Below are positions 16,309 to 24,665 of a DNA stretch of 29,258 bases, in pieces. Below the pieces are notes generated by a model, which saw nothing but the letters and a program-made list of their open reading frames with translations, made no database searches and was not told the DNA's origin. Origin of the DNA: Actinomycetales bacterium UBA1383 (lineage in GTDB: Bacteria > Actinomycetota > Actinomycetes > Actinomycetales > Actinomycetaceae); the NCBI GenBank assembly GCA_002305415.1, contig DBQX01000061.1, positions 1-29,258 on the forward strand. Direction: 5' to 3'. A program made the position numbers and the translations under genes. Every line of letters begins with the position of its first letter. Position 1 is the stretch's first letter.

Positions 16309-17814
16309 TCAGTCGGGCACGGTGAAGGAGCGGGCGAGTTCGACGAGGAGCCGCGCGCCGAAGCCCGTCGCTCCCGCTGACCGCCACGAGTCGTCCGCGC
16401 TCGCGTGCATCGTGCCGGCGACGTCGAGGTGGCCCCAGGGCACGTCACCCACGAACTCGGCGAGGAACAGCGCGGCCGTGATAGAGCCGGCGTGGGGGCC
16501 GCCGAGGTTCGAGATGTCCGCGATGTCCGAGTTCAGCAACTTCCGGTAGCGCCGCTCGAGCGGGAGCTCCCACACCGGTTCGCCCGTGGCCTCGGAGGCG
16601 GCCTCGATCTGGCGGACCACGGCGGCGTTGTTCCCCATCAGGGGAGCGACGAGCGGCCCCAGGGACACGAGCGTCGCGCCGGTGAGCGTGGCGATGTCGA
16701 CGATGGCGTCCGGGGACTGCTCGGTCGCGAGGACGAGGGCGTCGGCCATCACGAGGCGACCCTCGGCGTCGGTGTTCTTGACCTCGACGGTCTTGCCGCC
16801 CCGGATGTAGAGCACGTCGCCGAGGACGTACGCGCTCCCGGAGGGCACGTTGTCCGTGCAGGAGAGGTACCCGGTGACCCGCGTGGTGACGCCGAGGTCA
16901 CGCAGGGCCGTGAAGGCGCCGAGGATGGAACCGGCACCCCCCATGTCCGTCTTCATGAGGAGGTGCATGGGGTCCGACGGCTTGAGGCTGATGCCGCCCG
17001 AGTCGTACATGATGCCCTTGCCCACCAGCGCGAGGTGGCCGGTCGGCTCGCCGTCCGGCTCGTAGCTGAGGACGATCATGCGTGGTTCCTCGGAGCTGCC
17101 CCGGTTGACGCCGAGGAGCCCGCCGAAACCCTCGTCGATGCACTGCTGCAGGTCGTAGGTCCGCACCGTGAAGCCGTGGCGCTCACCGAGCTCGACGGCG
17201 GTCTCGGCCATGTCCGTGGCCGTCAGGTGGGCGGCGGGCGTGTTGGTGAGGTCGCGTGCGATCGCGGCGGCTCGTGCGGTGACGGCCCCCCGCTGGGCAC
17301 CCTCGCCGAGCGCCTCGAGGTCGCCGTGCCCGCCGACCTGCACCTCGACGAGCAGGGTCTCCGTGGGCGCTGACTTCAGGGAGTAGCGGTACCGCGCGAG
17401 GAGGGCACCCTCCACCGCCGCCTGGGCGGCGTCCGCCGGGGCGAGTCCGCCCAGGTCCGGCAGCCACAGGCCGATCGTCGCGGACTTGGCGGCGGCGCGG
17501 GCGAAGGCCGCGGCCATGTCCCGGATGTCCGCCAGTGACAGGTCCCCGGTGGGCCCGGCGCCCACGGCGACCATCTCGGGGGCGTTGTCCGTCGGGAGGA
17601 CGAGAGCGGTACCCAGCGTCCCCTCGAAGCCAGCGGCAGCGAGTCCAGCTCGTGAGACCCCGAGTGCCGCGGGGACGTCGCCGTCCGTGGGGACGGGATA
17701 CCCGACCGCGTCGGCGGCATCGAACTCCGCGACGGCGCGCACCCGGGCGGGAGCCCCTTGGGAGGGGATCGGGGAGAAGTCAGCCGGGATCAGCTTGTTC
17801 GGACGTCGGGACAT
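16309..17814 (-). CDS. pepA: leucyl aminopeptidase (M17 family)
   Basis: This 501-residue cytosolic dizinc aminopeptidase has all expected active-site residues: K266, D271 and K278 in GKGIMYDSGGISLKP, D290 in KTDMGGAG, and D349, E351 and R353 in NTDAEGRL. M17 enzymes release N-terminal residues from peptides and work as hexamers. The N-terminal domain (about 1-170) is poorly conserved, as usual. AAAGG lies about 7 bases before the ATG. The gene follows the HdeD-like gene by 16 bp and precedes a membrane carrier by 32 bp, so it may be part of peptide or modified-amino-acid use. Whether it is the housekeeping PepA cannot be told here. Confidence 0.92.
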   Translation of the reverse strand: MSRRPNKLIPADFSPIPSQGAPARVRAVAEFDAADAVGYPVPTDGDVPAALGVSRAGLAAAGFEGTLGTALVLPTDNAPEMVAVGAGPTGDLSLADIRDMAAAFARAAAKSATIGLWLPDLGGLAPADAAQAAVEGALLARYRYSLKSAPTETLLVEVQVGGHGDLEALGEGAQRGAVTARAAAIARDLTNTPAAHLTATDMAETAVELGERHGFTVRTYDLQQCIDEGFGGLLGVNRGSSEEPRMIVLSYEPDGEPTGHLALVGKGIMYDSGGISLKPSDPMHLLMKTDMGGAGSILGAFTALRDLGVTTRVTGYLSCTDNVPSGSAYVLGDVLYIRGGKTVEVKNTDAEGRLVMADALVLATEQSPDAIVDIATLTGATLVSLGPLVAPLMGNNAAVVRQIEAASEATGEPVWELPLERRYRKLLNSDIADISNLGGPHAGSITAALFLAEFVGDVPWGHLDVAGTMHASADDSWRSAGATGFGARLLVELARSFTVPD

Positions 17815-17830
17815 GGTGAGGCCTTTCGTG

Positions 17831-18370
17831 TCAGGAGGACTTCGGCGGCCGCAGCCGGCCGATCATGATGAGGGTGAGCCCTTCGAGGAGGGTCTGGATG
17901 CCCACGAGGGTGCCGAGGAGCGAGAGGGTGGCGGCCCCGATGTTGAAGAACACCCACAGGCCCAGGCCGATCGAGATCACGCCCGAGAAGACGAGCAGCC
18001 AGCGGGCCTCCCTGGTGTTGAACGCGGCCACGACGCGGGCCAGGCCGGACGCCAGGAAGAGCGAACCGGCCATGAGCGTGAGGCTCACGGCGCCGATCAG
18101 GGGGTTGCGGAGGATGAAGAGGCCGAGCACGGCGAGGATGGCGCCGCCCAGGGCAGCCGACCAGAACCCCCCGGTTCGGATACGGAACAGCGAGCCGATG
18201 AGCAGGACCACACCGGACAGCAGCGCGATCCAGCCGAGTAACAGGACGGAGATCGCCGTCGCGAAGACGACGTTCCCGAGGAGGACGAATCCGCCGATGA
18301 CGATCAGGATGCCGAGGATGACATCCCAGGCGGTACGGCGGACCACGAGGCCCTGGGTCGTCTGTGTCAT
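17831..18370 (-). CDS. HdeD-like DUF308 membrane protein, 179 aa
   Basis: Six hydrophobic segments in three hairpin pairs are typical of the HdeD/DUF308 family: GILIVIGGFVLLGNVVF, then LLGWIALLSGVVLLIGSLF, GGAILAVLGLFILRNP, and similar pairs after it. In enterobacteria HdeD is linked to acid resistance, and in actinobacteria the function is unknown. The ATG at 18370 has a textbook AAGGAGG six bases upstream. It is the first gene of a minus-strand run reaching 11345. A CACCCG-N3-CGGGTG inverted repeat lies 75 bp upstream of the start and also occurs before the DUF1269 gene, suggesting stress-responsive control. Confidence 0.88.
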   Translation of the reverse strand: MTQTTQGLVVRRTAWDVILGILIVIGGFVLLGNVVFATAISVLLLGWIALLSGVVLLIGSLFRIRTGGFWSAALGGAILAVLGLFILRNPLIGAVSLTLMAGSLFLASGLARVVAAFNTREARWLLVFSGVISIGLGLWVFFNIGAATLSLLGTLVGIQTLLEGLTLIMIGRLRPPKSS

Positions 18371-18444
18371 TGACGCCTCCTTCGACTGGGGACCACGCAC
18401 GGTCCCTCCCGTCCCAGCGTGCTGCGCGGGTGGCGTGGGCCGCA

Positions 18445-18461
18445 TCACCCGTTGCGGGTGA
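18445..18461 (-). promoter_or_regulatory. inverted-repeat operator, copy 1 (upstream of the HdeD-like gene)
   Basis: TCACCCG-TTG-CGGGTGA on the plus strand is a perfect 7-bp inverted repeat with a 3-base spacer. The core lies 75 bp before the HdeD start and 5 bp after the codon complementary to the GDPD stop. The same core (spacer CAA when read on the plus strand) occurs at 24052-24066 before the DUF1269 gene, and on the coding strand both copies are followed by AT. Confidence 0.6.
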
Positions 18462-18464
18462 GCC

Positions 18465-20228
18465 TCACAGGTCGGCGAGCGAGCGGAGCGTGTCCTCCAG
18501 TCGATCCGCCATCCCGGTCTCGGCCAGCACCGCGGCGCGCTGCTCCAGCGCCCGCCTGGGATAGGTGGTGATGAGCCCGTCGACCCCTTCCCTGATGAAG
18601 GAGCGCATGCGCACCGGATCGGTCACGGTCCAGAGCAGCACCCGGACGCCGGCGGTGTGGGCCTGCCTGAGCAGGTCGGGGGTGTAGGAGGACTGCTCCA
18701 TCGTGACGAAGTCCGCGGCGCCGGGATCCAGGCGTCCCCGCGAGAACGCGACCACCCATCCGGAGGAGACCTGGGGGAACCTGGCCTCGAGCTCAGCGAC
18801 CGAGCCCCGGTCGAAGGCCTGCACCAGCGCCGTCCCGACGAGGCCGTTGTCCTCGAGGACGGCGACGACGTCGCCGAGCAGGTCTCCCTGCTCGCGGCCG
18901 TGGCTCTTCACCTCCACGAGCAGCGACACGTCAAGTTCGGCCGCACGGGCGGCGAACGCCGCGAACGTGGGGATGGTGGAGGTGTGTCCTCCCTGCCGGA
19001 TGGTGGTCGCGGTGAGTTCCGCTGTGGACATCTCGAAGACGTTCCGGCTCTCCCCGGCGAGGCGTCGCAGGGTGGTGTCGTGGAACACCACGAGGCCGCC
19101 GTCCTGTGCCTGGAGCACGTCGAGCTCCACCAGGTCGGCTCCGAGCGCGGCGGCGGCCTCCAGGGACTCGATCGTGTTCTCCACGGCCCCGTAGGTGTCC
19201 CCGCGGTGCGCGACGACCGCGGTGGTCCGTCCGGAGCCCGCGCCCGAGAGAGCCACGCCGTTGGCCCATGCGGCCGAGAGGAGCACGATCACCGCGACGG
19301 CGGACCACCAGCGGTCCGACGTCTGCGCAGGGGCGACGGGGACGTCCGGGGCCGGGGTCCCGTCGGTGGCGATGACCACCAGCACCGTGCTCACGAGAGC
19401 GGTGACGAGACCCGACCACAGGAGCAGCGCACCCTGGACGGTGGCCAGGGCGAGGCCGGCGACCGCTTGTGACGCGGCGGGTACGAGGATGTCGGACACA
19501 CGGGTGAGCCAGACGGCCAGCATCACCAGTCCACCACCCACCACCGCCGTGGCCCCCCAGAGCGCCAGGGCCGCCGCCCCGAGCGGGACGGAGCGACGGC
19601 GGGTCAACCGCCAACTCCCGGCGAGCGCCTCCGCCGGGCCCACCGGGCGGGTGAGCAGCAGGGTGGGGACGAACACGAGGCGCAGGTTCAGCCACAGCAC
19701 GGTGAGGCCCGCCACCAGCCACACGACCGTCCCCGCGGTCGACTTCCGCAGCTCACCGGCGATGAACGGCGGCAGTTCGATCCCGCGGGTGACCGTCGCG
19801 CCGAGGGTGAACGAGCCCAGGGGGGCGACCACGAAGGCGTACAGGGCCACGAGCACGAGCCCGGGACCGGCCAGCCGGCGGGAGGCGGCCAGACCCGCTG
19901 CCAGCAGCTGACGAGGCAGTGGAACCCGTCCGGCGGCGAGCTCGCGCGCGAGGAGGACGAAGGCGGCGTGCTGGACGAGGACGGCCGCCGTCGCCACGGC
20001 TGCGAGGAGCAGGAGCAGCGCGACGGCGACCGGGTGCCGCAGCACCTGGCCGAGGCTGGCCTCCGTGAGGGCAGGTACGCCGGCGGCGCTCAGGGCCGCA
20101 CGCAGCAGGAGCGCGATCACCGGGCCGGCGAGGGCGAGGGTGAGGACCTGGAGGGCGACGGCGGTCCGCAGCCAGGTCCGCCAGTGCGGACCCACCACGC
20201 GCCCCGCCGTGACGAAGGCCTCCCTCAC
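18465..20228 (-). CDS. membrane-anchored glycerophosphodiester phosphodiesterase, 587 aa
   Basis: The N-terminal part (about 1-335) has six to eight membrane segments of the GPDPase_memb type. The C-terminal part (about 345-575) is a GDPD catalytic TIM-barrel. It starts at VVAHRGDTYGAVENTIESL (general acid/base His and metal Glu) and continues with ADLVELDVLQAQDGGLVVFHDTTLRRL, which carries the second metal ligands and histidine. GDPDs hydrolyse glycerophosphodiesters to glycerol-3-phosphate and an alcohol. This topology acts at the membrane, probably on lipid or teichoic acid breakdown products. The GTG start at 20228 overlaps the DUF389 stop (GTGA), which fixes the start. It is the last gene of the DUF1269-META-SLC13-DUF389-GDPD operon. 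Confidence 0.88.
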   Translation of the reverse strand: MREAFVTAGRVVGPHWRTWLRTAVALQVLTLALAGPVIALLLRAALSAAGVPALTEASLGQVLRHPVAVALLLLLAAVATAAVLVQHAAFVLLARELAAGRVPLPRQLLAAGLAASRRLAGPGLVLVALYAFVVAPLGSFTLGATVTRGIELPPFIAGELRKSTAGTVVWLVAGLTVLWLNLRLVFVPTLLLTRPVGPAEALAGSWRLTRRRSVPLGAAALALWGATAVVGGGLVMLAVWLTRVSDILVPAASQAVAGLALATVQGALLLWSGLVTALVSTVLVVIATDGTPAPDVPVAPAQTSDRWWSAVAVIVLLSAAWANGVALSGAGSGRTTAVVAHRGDTYGAVENTIESLEAAAALGADLVELDVLQAQDGGLVVFHDTTLRRLAGESRNVFEMSTAELTATTIRQGGHTSTIPTFAAFAARAAELDVSLLVEVKSHGREQGDLLGDVVAVLEDNGLVGTALVQAFDRGSVAELEARFPQVSSGWVVAFSRGRLDPGAADFVTMEQSSYTPDLLRQAHTAGVRVLLWTVTDPVRMRSFIREGVDGLITTYPRRALEQRAAVLAETGMADRLEDTLRSLADL

Positions 20229-21235
20229 CGCACGCCCACGGTACCGGCGTCCACACGTTGCCCGACACCCGCGTCGATGACGACGCTCACCCCGGTGGGG
20301 ATGGCGCCGTCGAGTGCCTCCATGAGTGGATCGGGGTCGGGGATGGCGGTGGGGACCTCGATCTCGAGGACGGCCGTGGCGGACGTGACGGTCACATCGA
20401 CCAGCCTCGCACCGGGCACCTCCGCGAGCCAATCCTCCGCGACCGTGCGCACCCTCTCGGTCCACACCGACACGACCACGGTGGCCACGGTGTCCGCCAG
20501 GAGCGGGATGAGGACCAGCACGAGGGAGACGGCGATCGCCGTGTTGGCGCGCCGCCTGCTGAGGCCGCGCGCCTGTGCGGCCTCGTGGGCGTAGCCGTAG
20601 GCCGTGAACACGAGGGTGCCGGCCAGGATGAGGGCGACCATGTTCGAGAGGAACAACAGGAACGCCCCGAGCGCGACGAGCAGCTCACCCTGCCCGAGGC
20701 AGATCCCGACCACACCCAGCGGGGGGACGAGGGAGATCGCGATGGCGACGCCGGGGAGTACGTCGCTGACGTCCTTCCGGGACAGGCCGACCGCGCCGGC
20801 GAGCCCGGTCGCGATCGCGGCCACGAGGTCGAGGATCCCCGGGGAGGTGCGGGCAGCGACCTGGGAGTTGGACACCATGTCGAGGGCGTCCGGGAGGGGC
20901 CAGGATGCCAGCGCCCCGAGGGCGACGACGCTGCCGGCACCTGCCGCGACCCACCGCAGCGACCGGAGGACCAGACCACCGTCCGCGCGGACGATTCCGA
21001 GTGCCACCCCCATGATCGGCACCGAGAGGGGGGCGATGATCATCGCCCCGATCACGGTGGCCGTCGAGTCCCCGAACACGCCGGCGACGGCGATGATCGC
21101 GGACAGCAGGAGCATGGTCCAGAAGCCCGACAGGCGCGCCCTGCGGTCCCCGTGGTCCAGGTCGAGCCGTGCCGTCAGGTCGTCGAGGTCGCGCCGCTGG
21201 CCGGGCGGCAGGATGGCCGACCACCGCCCGTTCAT
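20225..21235 (-). CDS. DUF389 membrane protein, 336 aa
   Basis: The DUF389 core is clear: a first segment FWTMLLLSAIIAVAGVFGDSTATVIGAMIIAPLSVPIMG (about 38-76) with the conserved GAMIIAPLS motif. Further membrane helices follow, including LPGVAIAISLVPPLGVVGICLG (about 160-181). The last third is a soluble alpha/beta tail ending in VVIDAGVGQRVD. The function of DUF389 is unknown. The ATG at 21235 overlaps the SLC13 stop (ATGA), and the 3' end overlaps the GDPD start. The long open frame upstream to 21916 is antisense or out-of-frame SLC13 sequence and was not used. Confidence 0.87.
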   Translation of the reverse strand: MNGRWSAILPPGQRRDLDDLTARLDLDHGDRRARLSGFWTMLLLSAIIAVAGVFGDSTATVIGAMIIAPLSVPIMGVALGIVRADGGLVLRSLRWVAAGAGSVVALGALASWPLPDALDMVSNSQVAARTSPGILDLVAAIATGLAGAVGLSRKDVSDVLPGVAIAISLVPPLGVVGICLGQGELLVALGAFLLFLSNMVALILAGTLVFTAYGYAHEAAQARGLSRRRANTAIAVSLVLVLIPLLADTVATVVVSVWTERVRTVAEDWLAEVPGARLVDVTVTSATAVLEIEVPTAIPDPDPLMEALDGAIPTGVSVVIDAGVGQRVDAGTVGVR

Positions 21236-23034
21236 GGTGAGAACGGCCAGGCGACGGGGATCACCGCGAGCGCTATCAGGAGCCAGATGAGCAGGAGCGG
21301 CAGCCCGAACTTCCAGTAGTCGCCGAAGCGGTACCCGGCCGGCCCCATCACCATCATGTTCGCGGGTGTGGCGATGGGGGTCAGGAACGAGGAGGACCCC
21401 GCCACGGCGACCATCATGAGGACCGGCGCGACCGAGATGCCCGTCTCCGCGGCGGCCGCGATGGCGATCGGCACCACGATCAGGACCGTCGCCGTGTTGC
21501 TGATCACCTGCCCCAGCGCGGCGGTGAGGAGGAACAGCGCCACGAGGAGGACGTACGGGGAGCCGTTGCCGGCCGCCCCGATGATGAGGTTCGCGATGAT
21601 CTCGGCGGCGCCCGAGGTGGAGATCGCCGTGGAGAGCGGGATGAGTCCGCCGAGCAGCACCACCGTCTGCCACGAGACGGCCCGGTACGCCTGCTGCGGG
21701 CGCACCACGCGGAAGGCGACCATCGCGGCCGCGGCCGCGAGACCCGCCACTGCCGGCGCCACCACACCCGTTGCGAGCAGGATGACCATCGCCGCGAGGA
21801 TGATGACCGCCTCGATGGCGCGCGTCCCGAAGGGCACGGCCTGCCGGCGGATGAGCTCCGGTGAGTCGATGACGAGCACGTCCCGGTCGTGGACGAGCGA
21901 GTCGATGACGCCCCACGGGCCGTGGAGGAGGAGGGAGTCACCCTCGGCGAGGACGGTGGAGCGCGCTCCCCGGTCCCGCCCGAGGTGCCCGACGGCGAGG
22001 ATCACGATCTCCCCGAGCCGCACCATTCCCGGGAAGACCCGTTCCCCGACCATCGGGGAACGCGGCGGGATGACGACCTCGACGACTCCCATCTGCTTCG
22101 TCAGCATGTCGGCGGAGGTGACGGGCCGCATCCCCACGTCCAGCCCGTTGCGCTCCGCGTAGGAGACGACGTCCGTGGCGGGCCCGGAGATCGACAGCGC
22201 GTCGCCGGGTACGAGGATGTGGCTGTCCGGGGCCGCCGCGCCGTCGACCGTCTGGACGCCGAGCACCCTCAGTGGCTCGGGCACCGCCGGGACCTGTGAG
22301 ATCGCCGAACCGACGAGCTCCGAGTCCCCCTTCACGCGGAGGCGGTAGAAGCCGTCCTGGAGTGCGTAGTGGTCGGCGAGGGTGGCCGCGTGTCGGCTGA
22401 GGTCGGCGAGCGCGCTGCCGGTCCGCACGGGTAGCAGCCGCGGGCCTGCCAGCGTCGCCAGCGCGATCGTGGCGATGAGGAGCGGCACGCCCAGGATCGC
22501 GAACTCGAAGAAGTTGAACGGCCCCTCGCCCGCCCCGGCGGCCGCGTCGCTCACGATCACGTTCACCGGGCTGCCGGAGAGCGCGAGCAGCGAGCCGGCA
22601 TGGGCGGCGAACGCGAGCGGGATGAGCAGCTGCGATGGCGGGTGGCGGTGGCGCAGGGCCACCACCACCACCACCATCGGCAGCAATGCCGCCACTGAGC
22701 CATTGGGGCTGACGACGGCCGTGAGCAGGCCCGCCAGCACCATGAACGCGATCAGCAGGCGCACCCGTCCCGTGCCGGCGCGCTCCGTGATCGCCTGCCC
22801 GGCCCATGTGGTCACCCCGGTCGCGTCCAGGCCCTCGCTGACCACGAAGAGCGACGCCACGAAGATGACGACCGGGTCTCCGAAGCCGGCGAGCGCCTGG
22901 TCCACCGTGAGGATTCCGGTGGCGTACAACGACAGGGCGGTGAGGATGGCCACCACGCCCACCGGGAGGCGGTTCCACACGAACAGCGCCACGGATGCGG
23001 CAAGGATGAGCAGGCTGGTGACAGCCGGGTCCAT
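21232..23034 (-). CDS. SLC13/ArsB-type permease with two TrkA-C domains
   Basis: This 600-residue transporter has two membrane halves (about 1-190 and 400-600). Between them lies a soluble segment (about 205-390) that contains two RCK/TrkA-C-like domains (ELVGSAISQVPAVPEP, then PRSPMVGERVF). Family motifs include SPNGSVAALLPMVV and SGSPVNVIV in the first half, and ISNTATVLIVVPIA with LTPIATPANMMVMGPAGY in the second. Relatives carry dicarboxylates or sulfate with Na+, and the substrate here is not evident. AAAGG lies about 8 bases before the ATG. The gene follows the META lipoprotein gene by 24 bp. Confidence 0.88.
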   Translation of the reverse strand: MDPAVTSLLILAASVALFVWNRLPVGVVAILTALSLYATGILTVDQALAGFGDPVVIFVASLFVVSEGLDATGVTTWAGQAITERAGTGRVRLLIAFMVLAGLLTAVVSPNGSVAALLPMVVVVVALRHRHPPSQLLIPLAFAAHAGSLLALSGSPVNVIVSDAAAGAGEGPFNFFEFAILGVPLLIATIALATLAGPRLLPVRTGSALADLSRHAATLADHYALQDGFYRLRVKGDSELVGSAISQVPAVPEPLRVLGVQTVDGAAAPDSHILVPGDALSISGPATDVVSYAERNGLDVGMRPVTSADMLTKQMGVVEVVIPPRSPMVGERVFPGMVRLGEIVILAVGHLGRDRGARSTVLAEGDSLLLHGPWGVIDSLVHDRDVLVIDSPELIRRQAVPFGTRAIEAVIILAAMVILLATGVVAPAVAGLAAAAAMVAFRVVRPQQAYRAVSWQTVVLLGGLIPLSTAISTSGAAEIIANLIIGAAGNGSPYVLLVALFLLTAALGQVISNTATVLIVVPIAIAAAAETGISVAPVLMMVAVAGSSSFLTPIATPANMMVMGPAGYRFGDYWKFGLPLLLIWLLIALAVIPVAWPFSP

Positions 23035-23058
23035 GCGGGAGCCTTTCCGCTGTGCGGG

Positions 23059-23484
23059 TCAGTCCTCTGTGAGGGTGATGACCACGTCGTCGTCGCCGAG
23101 GGTCAGAGTCCCGGCCTCATCGAGCATGACGGCCGGTGACGAGGTCAGGAATTCCGCGAGCCAGTCATCCTGGCCCATCAGGGCGTCGTCGCAGGCCATC
23201 ATGGTCGACGCCAGCTGGTCCGTGATCTCCAGCGTGCCGCCGTCCCACGTGGCGCCGCCGAACAGGGTGTTGCACCCGGCGCGGGCGGACACCTGCCCGT
23301 CCTCGAATGCCAGCGTGATCGCCGACCCCTCGACGAGCTCGTGGCCAGTCACGTCGGTCGAGGTGAACGTGCGGCCCTCGAGGTCGACGGACGCCGCGGA
23401 GTCGGTGCAGGCGGCGAGGGCGAGGCCGGCGACGCCGGCGATCACGAGGGTTGCCACCCGCCGGGGCATGGCGGCCACGCTCAT
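23059..23484 (-). CDS. META-domain (HslJ-like) lipoprotein, 141 aa
   Basis: The N-terminus is a lipoprotein signal peptide ending in the lipobox LAAC (Cys about residue 25). The mature part is one META/HslJ domain: LEGRTFTSTDVTG, then a GCNTLFGGATWDGGTLEI segment typical of the family, and TMMACDDALMGQDDWLAEFL. HslJ proteins are linked to heat and antibiotic stress. Here the protein is probably anchored outside the membrane. The ATG overlaps the DUF1269 stop by four bases, so translation is coupled. A second in-frame ATG five codons downstream is possible. Confidence 0.87.
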   Translation of the reverse strand: MSVAAMPRRVATLVIAGVAGLALAACTDSAASVDLEGRTFTSTDVTGHELVEGSAITLAFEDGQVSARAGCNTLFGGATWDGGTLEITDQLASTMMACDDALMGQDDWLAEFLTSSPAVMLDEAGTLTLGDDDVVITLTED

Positions 23485-23972
23485 GCCTCGGATCCGCCGA
23501 GTTCGGCCGCGAGTTCGCGCTCGTCCTCCTCGGACAACGAGGTCTGGAGCACTGTGCCACCGAACTCGCGCATCCCGGCGGCGAACTTGTCCTCCGTGAC
23601 CTTCTTCGCCATGACGACGACGGCCGCCTTGCCCGGCTCGAGCATCGCCTCGACGCGCTCACGGAACGCCTTGTTGATTCCGGACTTCGCGAGCCGTCCG
23701 CTGACCGCCCCCATGAGCCCGCCAACCAGGAACCCGAACGCCGGCACGAGGAACAGCAGTCCGAACAGCATGCCCCACAGCGCGCCGGACGCCGTGGAGG
23801 CTCCGACGATGCTCCCGGGCGTGTCGACGTGGCGCTTGCCGTCCGGGTCGACCCGGACCACGGCCAGACCGCTGAGGTCGACGACGAAGTCCCGCTGCAG
23901 CCCGAGTACCCTCTCGTAGGCCTTGTTCGCGGTCTCGTGGTCGTCATACCCGATGATGATGAGTTCCGACAT
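23481..23972 (-). CDS. DUF1269 protein with glycine-zipper segment, 163 aa
   Basis: The N-terminus SELIIIGYDDHETANKAYERV and the following HVDTPGSIVGASTASGALWG are typical of DUF1269. A glycine-rich hydrophobic stretch (about 70-95, LFLVPAFGFLVGGLMGAVSG) may insert in the membrane. The C-terminal part has KAAVVVMAKKVTEDKF and a charged LSEEDERELAAEL tail. The function is unknown, and relatives often sit with stress genes. The ATG at 23972 has AAGGAGG with 6-base spacing, within a leader segment (TCGAAGGAGG) also found before the HdeD-like gene. It is the first gene of the five-gene operon down to 18465, with the inverted repeat 79 bp upstream. Confidence 0.87.
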   Translation of the reverse strand: MSELIIIGYDDHETANKAYERVLGLQRDFVVDLSGLAVVRVDPDGKRHVDTPGSIVGASTASGALWGMLFGLLFLVPAFGFLVGGLMGAVSGRLAKSGINKAFRERVEAMLEPGKAAVVVMAKKVTEDKFAAGMREFGGTVLQTSLSEEDERELAAELGGSEA

Positions 23973-24051
23973 TGTGTCCTCCTTCGACGAGTGGCCCCGC
24001 GCACCGGGCGGGCATGCTCCAACTGTCACGCCGCCCTCGGATGGTGTGGAT

Positions 24052-24066
24052 CACCCGCAACGGGTG
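24052..24066. promoter_or_regulatory. inverted-repeat operator, copy 2 (DUF1269 / 24148 divergent region)
   Basis: CACCCG-CAA-CGGGTG is the reverse complement of the core at 18446-18460. It lies 79 bp from the DUF1269 start and 81 bp from the divergent gene at 24148, so it could control both. Confidence 0.6.
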
Positions 24067-24147
24067 GCCCCCTCAGGCGCGCCGACCGCGACGATTCATC
24101 ATGTGCCCCGCGGAGCCGCCACGGGCACGGGTCGGCTTGGAGGCCCC

Positions 24148-24609
24148 ATGAGAGCGATCGAGGTCCGCATCTGCGCACTGGGTGCGCTCGCGGATGACGA
24201 TCGCCTTGAGCTGGCGGGTTTCGAGGAGCGCCGCGACGGTGAGTTCCTGGTCCTGAGTGGGTCAGTCGAGGACCATCCCGCCCTGATGGGGGTGCTGGAG
24301 CTGCTGCACCGCCGCGGTCTGCGGATCCGCGACGTCGAGGTGATCGGCCCGGCCCCCCCGGAAGGCTCTCCGAGCGCCCACGGGGCGGTGGTGGCTCGCT
24401 TCGAACTGCTCCCGACCGGTCTCCTCCGGCTGGCCCTCAAGGATTCCCATGTCCGCGAGGGATCGACGACGGTCGCGCTCACGGTCGAGCTCGACGACAA
24501 TGGCGCACTGTTCGACGTGCTCGGCCACCTGGAGGATCTCGCGATCGAGTTCACCCGGATCAACGTACGCGGGACGCCGCGCGCGGAAACGGATCCTGCG
24601 GGCGGCTAG
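24148..24609 (+). CDS. hypothetical protein, 153 aa
   Basis: No family is recognised. The protein is acidic and soluble, with no signal peptide or membrane segment. The first half (about 1-75) alternates short strands and helices (FLVLSGSVEDHPALMGVLELLHRRGL). The second half has a similar pattern (TVALTVELDDNGALFDVLGHLEDLAIEFTRINV), so two ACT-like or ferredoxin-like units are possible, which is inference. GGAGG lies 5 bases before the ATG. It is divergent from the DUF1269 gene across the shared inverted repeat and is followed after 56 bp by the LuxR regulator on the same strand. It may be a small partner in the same control circuit. Confidence 0.75.
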   Translation: MRAIEVRICALGALADDDRLELAGFEERRDGEFLVLSGSVEDHPALMGVLELLHRRGLRIRDVEVIGPAPPEGSPSAHGAVVARFELLPTGLLRLALKDSHVREGSTTVALTVELDDNGALFDVLGHLEDLAIEFTRINVRGTPRAETDPAGG

Positions 24610-24665
24610 ACTCCGGGATAGCGACTCGGCGCGATCTGCGCGAGCCTGGATTCGGGGTAGGGGTC

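Noticed and set aside
18389..18406. GGGACC-N6-GGTCCC inverted repeat upstream of the HdeD-like gene as a DosR box
   Set aside because: The spacing differs from the DosR/DevR consensus (GGGAC-N4-GTCCC) and it overlaps the region just before the ribosome site, so it was not annotated as such.
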